A stretch of DNA of 16,498 nucleotides, from NCBI GenBank assembly GCA_019787685.1, contig JAHNUO010000127.1, positions 1-16,498 on the forward strand, given 5' to 3'. Shown here piece by piece: positions 8,901-16,498 of this stretch. Numbering within the stretch: position 1 is the first letter of the stretch; each line of letters opens with the position of its first letter. The position numbers and the translations under genes were made by a program. This DNA is from Chiua virens (Eukaryota > Basidiomycota > Agaricomycetes > Boletales > Boletaceae). The notes under the pieces were generated by a model. It saw only the letters and a list, made by a program, of their open reading frames with translations. It was not told the DNA's origin and did no database searches.

Positions 8901-11246
8901 GCTTGAAGTCATTGGCCTCCTTTCCCTCTCATCAGCATCACCCATTTCCTCTGCCCTACAGACATGCATTGCTCTTCAACATTGGGCTCAACCTAAGGTA
9001 AGATCAAACAATGGGACCAGTTGACATGCTAAAAACTTGATGTTAGGACTCAGAGATTTGTACTCTTGCTTCAGAAGGATCCCGATTCATCCAGGTGTTC
9101 TCACCCCTACTCAGACAATCCACCCCTCATCTATATCTGTCAGCCATGCCCCAGACCCCCTCTAGTTCACCACTTTGTAAGCTGTGGCTTGGCCAACTTT
9201 TGAGGCATGCTTCAATCAGGACTGGACATCCAGCCAATTGGCCAGCAGATGTTCATACCCTGCATGGACATAGTGGTACTGTGACCTCTGTTGGCTATTC
9301 ACCAGATTGTAGGCATGTTGTCTCTGGCTCTGAAGATGGGACCATCAGGATCTGGGATGCAGCCACTGGTCAGCCCATAGGAAGTCCATTCCAGGGGCAC
9401 ACATCTGGGGTCACATCTGTTGGCTATTCACCTGATGGAAAGAACATTGTCTCTGGCTCTTATGACAACACCATCAGGATCTGGGATGCAGCCACTGGTC
9501 AGCCCATAGGAAGTCCATTCCAGGGGCACACACATTCTGTCACATCTGTTGGCTATTCACCTGATGGAAAGAACATTGTCTCTGGCTCTCAAGACAACAC
9601 CATCAGGATCTGGGATGCAGCCACTGGTCAGCCCATAGGAAGTCCATTCCAGGGGCACACACATTGGGTCACATCTGTTGGCTATTCACCTGATGGAAAG
9701 AACATTGTCTCTGGCTCTTGGGACAACACCATCAGGATCTGGGATGCAGCCACTGGTCAGCCCATAGGAAGTCCATTCCAGGGGCACACACATTATGTCA
9801 CATCTGTTGGCTATTCACCTGATGGAAAGAACATTGTCTCTGGCTCTTATGACAAGACCATCAGGATCTGGGATGCAGCCACTGGTGAGCCCATAGGAAG
9901 TCCATTCCAGGGGCACACACATTTTGTCACATCTGTTGGCTATTCACCTGATGGAAAGAACATTGTCTCTGGCTCTTTTGACAAGACCATCAGGATCTGG
10001 GATGCAGCCACTGGTGAGCCCATAGGAAGTCCATTCCAGGGGCACACACATTGGGTCACATCTGTTGGCTATTCACCTGATGGAAGACATTGTCTCTGGC
10101 TCTTGGGACAAGACCATCAGGATCTGGGATGCAGCCACTGGTCAGCCCATAGGAAGTCCATTCCAGGGGCACACATTTTGTGTCAGATCTGTTAGCTATT
10201 CACCTGATGGAAGAACATTGTCTCTGGCTCTGATGATGAGACCATCAGGATCTGGGATGCAGCCACTGGTCAGCCCATAGGAAGTCCATTCCAGGGGCAC
10301 ACAGATTGGGTCACATCTGTTGGCTATTCACCTGATGGAAAGAACATTGTCTCTGGCTCTCATGACAACACCATCAGGATCTGGGATGCAGCCACTGGTC
10401 AGCCCACAGGAAGTCCATTCCAGGGGCACACATCTGTGGTCACATCTGTTGGCTATTCACCTGATGGAAAGAACATTGTCTCTGGCTCCATTGACAAGAC
10501 CATCAGGATCTGGATGCAGCCACTGGTCAGCCCATAGGAAGTCCATTCCAGGGGCACACAGATTCTGTCACATCTGTTGGCTATTCACCTGATGGAAAGA
10601 ACATTGTCTCTGGCTCTCATGACAACACCATCAGGATCTGGGATGCAGCCACTGGTCAGTCCATAGGAAGTCCATTCCAGGGCACACACATTCTGTCACA
10701 TCTGTTGGCTATTCACCTGATGGAAAGAACATTGTCTCTGGCTCTTCTGACAAGACCATCAGGATCTGGGATGCAGCCACTGGTCAGCCCATAGGAAGTC
10801 CATTCCAGGGGCACACACATCAGGTCATATCTGTTGGCTATTCACCTGATGGAAAGAACATTGTCTCTGGCTCTCATGACCATGCTATCAGGATCTGGGA
10901 TGCAGCCACTGGTCACCTCATAGCAGGTCCCTTCCAGGGCCATGGCAGTTCCTATATCTACTCGGTGTCTTTTTCACCCAATGGTGACCATATCATCTCT
11001 GGGTCTGTTGACAAGTCTATCAAAGTGTGGAGGGTACATCAACTTCTTTCTTTTGGTCAGTTCCTCAATCATGATGGCTGGATTTTTTCCCATGATCTTT
11101 GTTATGGTTGGGTTGCTCCTTGGCTTAGACTTGGTTCCTTTTATCTTCCTCCTCTTTGCTTGGTTATATCTCATAATGGTGCATTCCAAGTTGATATTGA
11201 TAGTTCATTGTCTGGAGAGTCATGGACTACTTGTTGGAAGTCATGA
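5938..11246 (+). CDS. NLR-like STAND protein: C2-like, helical region, NACHT, 14 WD40 repeats
   Basis: This has the architecture of fungal NLR-like (NWD) proteins, which include the Podospora HET-D/E/R incompatibility proteins: a NACHT NTPase that oligomerises on ligand sensing by a WD40 sensor. Exons read 5938-5955 (uncertain), 6038-6246, 6298-6428, 6477-6793, 6842-6892, 6954-7149, 7200-7355, 7409-8997 and 9047-11246; introns after the first are 48-61 bases with matching phases. The C2-like part lies around residues 15-130 (IRISLLADIEL, YYVTFSLGN, SVLVAKVYRT), followed by helices (AVDAMRSTPLVVDH). Walker A is GLAGSGKSA near residue 419, Walker B is VVVIDALDECG near 515, then RFLITTRPES. WD repeats span about residues 967-1550, followed by a C-terminal tail with conserved Trp/Cys (GESWTTCW). 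Four indels in repeats 7, 8, 10 and 11 break the frame; together they remove five bases, and allowing for them the last exon is exactly 735 codons. As written, translation stops near 10195. N-terminal exon and start are inferred. Confidence 0.88.
9281..11034 (+). repeat. Fourteen WD40 units, 129-base near-identical tandem repeats
   Basis: Units start at 9281, 9410, 9539, 9668, 9797, 9926, 10055, 10182, 10310, 10439, 10567, 10695, 10824 and 10956. The normal period is 129 bases (43 residues); units 7, 8, 10 and 11 measure 127, 128, 128 and 128. Each encodes a blade of the form VTSVGYSPDGKNIVSGS, a variable residue, then D[N/K]TIRIWDAATG[Q/E]P. Units 2-6 are identical outside four or five codons. 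Units 1, 13 and 14 are more diverged, as expected of array edges that escape homogenisation. Fourteen units would make two seven-bladed propellers, 1-7 and 8-14. All units lie within one exon. Confidence 0.95.
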
Positions 11247-11411
11247 ATAGTATTTCCCTATGTCGAAGTAATTTTTCTATCCTACATCTTTCTTTTTGTC
11301 ATGATAATAGATATGACTATTGGTATCTTTGTCACACCTGGATGACTTGTATTGTCGGAACTTTAGTTCGTCAATATGTTTTACAATGGATGCAAGGTTT
11401 ACGCATGCCGC
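11247..11411. other. Tail-to-tail intergenic region
   Basis: The 165 bases between the stop of the NLR-like gene (+) and the stop of the questin-oxidase-like gene (-) must hold both 3' ends. They are AT-rich and contain no gene. A signal such as AATAAA is not evident; AATAGA-like runs near 11300 are the closest. Confidence 0.5.
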
Positions 11412-13294
11412 CTACGCCCTCCCCTGACCTTTCATGAGTTCCAGTTCCTCCAACGCTGCCTTTTGGAACTCTTGGTAATTCCATGCGCCCGTGTTTTCCT
11501 CCCCGTGGGTCACCCATCCAAGCGCCGACGCGGTCAACCACGCCGTACGCAAAAAACACAGACCCGTCCAGGTACCCATACTCGGGGTTCACGTCCACGC
11601 CGTCCTTAGAGAGCGATTCAAGGACAGATCCTGCCTCGCGATGTCCATACAGGAGGTTGAAGTGCGCCAACGCACGCTGCACTTTGCAGAGGTGCTCGTT
11701 TGGGTGGACGAGTGCGTCCGCGAGGATGGCATACCATGGGTTCGCGTTGCCGGCGTAGGGTGTCGTCGAAGAGAGTGCACATGCGGCGGGAGTCGGCAGA
11801 GTGCCTGGGAGCGTGTTGGAATACTTGGAAGAGGGTGCATTCGGGACAGGCGGGAGTGGTCGAGAGGTGAATCCTTCAGGGCGAAACTCGGACGGCCACG
11901 GACGACCCACCAGGTGATGCTCGTCAAAAAGTGTGCTCGAAGCAGCTTCATTTGGGATTCACGGGAGAGGTATGCACAGATCGTGGGAATGAACAGCACA
12001 GATGTCACGATATGTGCGCTGATGAGAATAATCAGCTACGTATAAGGGCATCTATCATGGCTGCGCTTACGTGAAGAAATCAGCACGATATTCAGCCTCG
12101 TTTCCGTCCAGCTTCCAACGCCATACATGAGCATTGCAGCCCAAATGAGCTCCTCCATGCGTGCTTCGAGATCTTCCTGTGTTTCGATTTGACAGTCCCA
12201 AAGCTCACCGTATTTGACGAAGATTTCCCCATGTGACTCGAGCATCGCAGCGAATTCGTGCTTGTCAAGGGTCCTGTTTCCAAAGAAACGAGGGTCACGA
12301 AGCATGAGTGTCAAAATGTTCAACGCTCGCAAGCGCAACCCTGCTTTTGGCATCCACCCTGGCTCTATCCGTAGGCATCAGTCATGCACAAGCGATGACA
12401 GGGAAAACCACTTGCCTTGCTTCTCCAATTCAGAGATGGGAGTCGTGCGTTGAGTGAAGAGAAGACGATTAATGGGGGTAGTAGCACCAGCAGGGTGCAC
12501 TGATGTCCATGCGAGACCTACAAATCAAGAAAATGAGGATTAAGCTACGTACGGAAGCCTTCCGAACTGCTCACCTTCTGCGATGAGACCCATTATGCCA
12601 ACTCGGCACCGTAGCCGACATGAATGATAGGGTGGATGAGAATCTCGAGAAACCGATAAGCATCTCGGGTTGCTCTGTCCCCTGCTTTGGCGTGCGGACG
12701 TTGTAGTGCGAGGAAAAGATGTATTTCTCAAGTATGTCTGAAATATTGGCACCGGGCTGAAGCACGACCCGATGGAAGTAATCGAGGTAGGCATTGTAGT
12801 AGCTAGACCACGAGCGTCAACGAGAAAAAACCGGCATGGAACACCCAAATACATACTGGTCGTTCCCGAGGTAATCCGTAAAGGTATCGTCTGTAATGGT
12901 CACCTTGTTTGGAGCGACAAACGCGACGCGCAGATGGTCGAGATGGGTATCCTCGTAGGCAGCGTTTATCACGGGCGCCGAGGCACCAAGCGCATATATG
13001 GCGAGCAAGTGATGGACTGAATGGCTATGAAGAGCATCAACCAAACGGGCGCGACCGAGCAAGGGTAGAGACGTACTTGTGGAAACTGAACTCGTTTGAA
13101 AAAGACATGGCTCCGCTTGTGGTTATCCTGAGCGCTTTAAGCAGCGCAGCCGTAGCCTCGGGTCCACAGTTGGGCACACGGCCAGGTGCGAAGAGTGACG
13201 GCGGGGGCTTGACGCCAGGAAAGAGGCGGACGAGAATCTCACGCGAAGATGGGGTCGCAGGTATGACAATCGTGGGTGGTGCGGAAGTAGTCAT
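11412..13294 (-). CDS. Questin-oxidase-like protein (DUF4243 family), frame broken at five sites
   Basis: This belongs to the family of GedK/AflY, which carries out Baeyer-Villiger-type oxidation of anthraquinones in Aspergillus polyketide pathways; the role of basidiomycete members is unknown. Minus-strand exons are 13294-13077, 13024-12857, 12802-12575, 12517-12416, 12364-12071 and 12018-11412. Introns are 51-57 bases, four GT-AG and one GC-AG (12415-12365, donor GCAAGT). Family landmarks in order are VHHLLAIYALGA, HPIIHVGYGAEL, LIAEG, MLRDPRFFGN, ITWWVVRGRP, NPWYAILADALVHPNEHL, KVQRALAHFNLLYGHR and LDGSVFF. Frame changes are needed near 12654, 12598, 12108 and 11876 (each one base missing) and near 11521-11528 (one extra or two missing). 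With these, all exon phases agree and the length is about 539 residues, reasonable for the family. The final frame ends in TAG at 11414-11412. It is either a decaying gene or one with uncorrected base errors. Confidence 0.85.
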
Positions 13295-14059
13295 AGCGGC
13301 TGGGATGTAGAGTAAGGATAGGTTTTTGATCGGAAATTTATACTATGTAGCCCCAGCCTTGGGGAGGCGATGAGCACCCGAGATAGTACCCATCAGAGGC
13401 TTACTCAGAGAGGCAGTACCACACCTTTGCGGCGAAGGGCCGCGCTAACGCAGGCCGACAGTCTAGTATGCACCGCAGCCTGAGCTTCCACATCGGTGCC
13501 GTACGGTATCCGATGATACCACAGTGTTGTCTTCTACCACGGAGATCCGAATAACATCTTGTCAAGTAGCTTCCGAGTCACTGCTTGCATGAGGCGAGCG
13601 CCGACTCTGGCGGCAGCCATCACCTTTCAAGGCAAAGATGCGTCTGCATGATTGTTCAAATCTCAAACGCGGAGACTCGGAATTTTGACCAGCTTCCCCC
13701 ACGATCACGACGGACGCTTAACAGAGTATCCGCTGTTTGCGTGGGAAGCCAGTTCTCCCACTGATAACACCATTAATCGACATGTCGGCCTCCAAATGCT
13801 ACAAAACACGGACTCTTATCCAGCCTCGAGGACATCCGTCAATGTCACCCAACAGACACCTGTTCGAAAATCCGCCAGGGCCGGTCCTGCACCCTCTGCG
13901 AGATGGGCAGTGCCACCGGGTTGGCGGGCGCGGCAAATAAAGCCCTCAAGTCCTATCGGGGTGCCGGAAACCATCTGAACATCGCGCGTGCGTCGCTCGG
14001 ACGGCGTGTCGCATTACCTGGTAGGGTTTGCCGCGTACGCTCATGCGCCTTCGCTGATG
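13295..14059. other. Stretch without a supported gene
   Basis: The left part is the likely promoter of the questin-oxidase-like gene. A plus-strand frame of 108 codons (13652-13978) and a second overlapping frame (13737-13940) show no motif and no paralogue in the window, and the region carries stops in every frame. I looked for tRNA-like TpsiC motifs (GTTCGAATC type) and found none with a fitting cloverleaf. Confidence 0.45.
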
Positions 14060-14327
14060 CTCATGATGACGCGCGTGGTCAGGTTCACCACGTCAAGAGG
14101 CGCTGTTCAAGAGTGAGTTGGCCAAGACGATCTTTCTCTGCGTCGCCACGGTGGGGGACGATCTACGATCACAACACGCGGCGTGGCAAGCACGCCTTCA
14201 GAGTGACATCGAGACGGCGTCCTTGTCGGGTGGCTCGAGCAAGGACATTAGCAAGATCAAAGGGGTACTCTCAACGTACTCGGGTCCAAAGGTCGTCGAT
14301 CCGAGTCCCAGTCCAGGCGCACTATAG
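14060..14327 (+). pseudogene. Fragment of an unrecognised gene
   Basis: A coding-like frame after an in-frame stop near 14065 runs to the TAG at 14325-14327. It contains ALFKSELAKTIFLC, VATVGDDLRSQHAAW and SSKDISKIKGVL, with helical, charged composition. It has no start codon of its own except an internal alternative near 14118 and no family I recognise. It lies just before the body segment of the tandem family (14620 on) and could be an upstream exon of that copy, but I found no convincing splice link. A following frame (about 14387-14560, with KETRVPKEDNVGGRLLEV) also looks coding-like and is equally isolated. Confidence 0.3.
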
Positions 14328-14619
14328 TACCTACTAGATCGATTCAGGGGACCTCGTCGACTCGGGATTCCATGTTTCTCGTTTCAGGCGATGCTTATCA
14401 AGCGATTGTCCTTGTGGGGCGAACGCGACAGGCGTTTTGGAATCCCAACACACGGCAAACGTCCTTGGCCCGCCCTCGGATCCAAAGAAACGCGCGTGCC
14501 CAAGGAGGACAACGTCGGGGGGCGATTACTCGAGGTACAAGTATCCTATCCGACTCGCTAGGCAATGCGAGGACAGATGCAGAGACCCTCGATGATATCT
14601 ATACCCCAGGGGAGCAAAA

Positions 14620-15449
14620 CACATCGAATCCAACTTCCGACACAACCGCCTTGACACCAGATACAATCGGACCGTTTCTCGTCAGTGTCGACGATTGTGG
14701 ATCCCCCGCGTGTACCGGTTTCGCGAACAGATCGCACGATCTGACGAGGCTCGTCGAGTGTTGATGGATTGGTGCCGAGCCTGGACGACCGACTTTTGTG
14801 CCCTCTGGAAGCAACGCTCGGAGCTGGGATCGAGTCTGAAGCTACCTCGCCTGCCCAAGCATCGACAGTCGGTACGGATTGTGCGTTGACCTTGGTGCCT
14901 GATGTGGAACCTGTCGACTCGGACAGGTCGCTATCCATAGTAGCAACGAGTTCGAGCAGAGAGGTTACCACACAGGGTCGGTCTGGTGACGACGACGAAA
15001 CGATAGCCTACGAGATGGCCATATGGATCAGTTCCAAGCAGGAAGAACTCAGGAGAAATGGCTGATGGCACGACAGAGATGCAGAAGTGTGAATCGGAAA
15101 GAGCGTCCCGTCGAAATAACTTAACCCTATTTGATCAAACAACTTAGAGCGCATGTTTCTGGTGTCGAGACTCGGTCGCATTGTTGGATTGTAAACAATA
15201 AGAGTACCTATAGTGAACCATCGATCAGGGCGAGCCGGCTTATGCAACACGGAAGTCCGCAGACAAGAGAACCAGCTCAGACTCTGCAGACAATAAGTCA
15301 AGCTAGTCAAGGTCCACATGCTGGTCCACATTGCCACATACACTATCCCTGCTGTGAGTCTATCATACATATAGCACAGCTGGATCGCGGAAAGCCCTCG
15401 CCATCAAAACCATCCCTTCACATGAAGCCCACACCTCGTCACTGTTACG
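14620..15449 (+). repeat. Body plus promoter segment of tandem family, copy A
   Basis: This segment is paralogous to 15880-16440. Matching patches in the same order include: TCGAATCCAA.. (14628 and 15883), CGCACGAT.TGACGAGGCT (14733 and 15963), AGCCTGGAC (14779 and 16016), GGTCGGTCTGGTGACG (14977; GGCCGGTCTGGTGACG at 16081), CATGCTGGTCCACATT (15317; ACACTGGTCCACATT at 16312) and GATCGCGGAAAG (15383; TATCGCGGAAAG at 16375). The offset falls from about 1258 to 990 bases along the match, so copy B has lost about 270 bases. The best shared reading is LMDWCRAWTTD here against LMDWYQAWTAD in copy B, an otherwise unrecognised helical protein. Stops and frame changes break both copies. Confidence 0.6.
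15364..15449 (+). promoter_or_regulatory. Putative TATA-containing promoter of family copy at 15450
   Basis: CATACATATAGC at 15364-15375 lies about 80 bases before the ATG pair at 15450/15453. The same layout (TATATAT at 16357-16363, ATG at 16441) recurs in the next copy, joined by conserved CGCGGAAAG, ATCAAAAC and CACC/CGTTA patches. Conservation of the upstream region between copies, with the start codon at its end, is the main argument that it is a promoter. Confidence 0.4.
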
Positions 15450-15880
15450 ATGATGGCAGCAACCGACGGATTTCGGAGGCTCGGCTAGAGGATATAGCGA
15501 GTCAAGGCGAAGAAGTACAACCTTGATCGAAGGAACCACCGTCGCGCGCGACAGGTACGAAAAGCGGTGCGAGACGATAAACGCTATCTCAACTACATGG
15601 ACTGGAACGAAATTCTGGCATTCGCGGAAAGCACCCAGGGTGATTGTGTTCAGGTGGAATCTCGTGTGCATGCACGAACACCTGGCCGTCAAGTGTTTTG
15701 ACGAGTTAAAGGACATCAAGCAAATCAAAGGACAATTGTTATTTTTGAGTGAGTCCTGTGTGCATCTTGAGAGCCTTGATCGTTGATCGATTATTGCCTG
15801 GTGACCAAGTTGAGCAACGTACTTTGGATCCAAGTGTCGTCCGATGGATTCCTGACTCGGACCCAGTTCAAGCACGGCAC
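15450..15880 (+). pseudogene. Degenerate N-terminal segment of the tandem family
   Basis: This is the paralogue of bases 1-350. Shared patches are RTLIE/TLIEG, V.RDR[F/Y].KR and CM.EHL..[R/K]; a GTGAGT donor at 15749 sits where the left copy has GTGAGG. The ATG frame from 15450 stops after 12 codons. The coding-like frame (ARLEDIASQGEE) ends at a TGA near 15526 because one base present in the left copy (GTACGAACC) is missing here (GTACAACC). The acceptor region reads GCCTGG instead of GCCTAG. These breaks point to a pseudogene, or an allele with errors. Function unknown. Confidence 0.55.
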
Positions 15881-16440
15881 CTCGAATCCAATGTCCGACA
15901 CCGTGGCGACCACCTTGATACAGATAGAACTAAATCGTCCTCCGAGTCGACGACCGTGGAATCGCACGATTTGACGAGGCTTGCTGAGTACGAAAGCACT
16001 GATGGACTGGTACCAAGCCTGGACAGCCGATGTCGATGTCCTCACTAGCCTGAGGGCAGGCTGACGCATTTGCCACGCAGGGCCGGTCTGGTGACGGCAA
16101 CAACGCGATCGCCCATGAGGTAGACACGTCCTGCAGGTCCAGGCCACAAGAGCCCAAGGAACGGTGGACAGAGATGAAGAGGCGTAATCGGAAAATAGTG
16201 TCCAGCCGAAGTGGACCTTGTTTGCTCAAAGCGGTACCACATGTTTTACGAGTCCACAGTGGACAAAAATGGTCAACGCGTGCAGTCCGGACCTGCAGAA
16301 CAATAGACCAAACACTGGTCCACATTACCACAACGTCGACTTCATGTCGTCTATCGTATATATGGCTTCATTATATCGCGGAAAGTTTTTATCATCAAAA
16401 CAATCTCTTCATTCGAAACTCATGCCTCGCCACCGTTAAC
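15880..16440 (+). repeat. Body plus promoter segment of tandem family, copy B
   Basis: This is the second copy of the segment at 14620-15449, shortened by internal deletions. The body frame carries KALMDWYQAWTADVDVL and stops just after. Downstream, the conserved promoter-like stretch contains TATATAT at 16357-16363 and runs into the ATG at 16441. Because the order here is body, promoter, next start codon, the array repeats head to tail in the plus direction. Confidence 0.6.
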
Positions 16441-16498
16441 ATGTCGCCAGTAATCGAGACCCTTCGCGCAATAATCGATGATATCGAAAACACCTCCA
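16441..16498 (+). CDS. Start of next tandem-family gene (truncated by window end)
   Basis: The ATG at 16441 follows GTTAAC and opens an unbroken frame to the window edge (MSPVIETLRAIIDDIENTS). It lies at the same distance from the TATA-like motif as the ATG of the degenerate copy at 15450. The charged, helical start fits in front of the segment seen at bases 1-285, so it probably shows what the missing N-terminus of the left-edge gene looks like. Function unknown. Confidence 0.45.
   Translation, partial: MSPVIETLRAIIDDIENTS

Noticed and set aside
9281..11034. Regular tandem repeats as a possible CRISPR or satellite array
   Set aside because: The 129-base unit is coding and matches WD40 blades; there are no spacers.
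11376..12045. Long plus-strand open frames (77-184 codons) opposite the questin-oxidase-like gene
   Set aside because: They are antisense to exons with clear family blocks and splice sites, and they show no motifs of their own.
13320..13650. Possible structured RNA or tRNA in a GC-rich stretch
   Set aside because: No acceptor stem with a matching TpsiC arm and no box A/B pair could be found by eye.

Overview
The window looks like nuclear DNA of a filamentous basidiomycete, most likely an Agaricomycete. Introns are 45-60 bases long, GT-AG with one good GC-AG case, and genes are tightly packed on both strands. The gene families fit: a C2-NACHT-WD40 (NLR-like) protein, an F-box/LRR-like protein, a casein kinase 1 relative and a questin-oxidase-like protein. 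I spliced the models by eye from splice consensus and family conservation; no search was run.

Layout, left to right. 1-612 (+): two-exon end of an unrecognised gene whose paralogous fragments recur at 15.5-15.8 kb. 1159-1887 (-): a complete six-exon Mago nashi gene, the exon junction complex core, whose coding exons sum to exactly 148 codons. 1933-3279 (-): a CK1-type kinase with intact catalytic motifs but two lesions. 3376-4686 (+): a three-exon F-box/LRR-like gene divergent from the kinase across 96 bases. 4687-5937: mostly no recognisable gene, with one weak small model. 5938-11246 (+): a large NLR-like gene with a C2-like N-terminus, helical region, NACHT ATPase and 14 WD40 repeats (two seven-bladed propellers), most of them nearly identical 129-base units differing at a few codons. 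11412-13294 (-): a six-exon questin-oxidase-like gene, tail to tail with the NLR. 13295-14060: no supported gene. 14060-16498 (+): decayed tandem copies of the same unrecognised family as at the left edge, ending with a fresh start codon and promoter-like sequence at the right edge.

Two points stand out. First, WD40 units 2-6 of the NLR vary almost only at the codons that are hypervariable in fungal allorecognition NLRs, and those codons differ by two or three bases, which suggests diversification within a concerted repeat array. Second, all nine small reading-frame breaks I could place in the NLR and the questin-oxidase-like gene lie between about 10.08 and 12.66 kb, while about 4.3 kb of other coding exons have none. 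Most are one-base contractions of short homopolymers. A poorly polished assembly patch explains this at least as well as gene decay.
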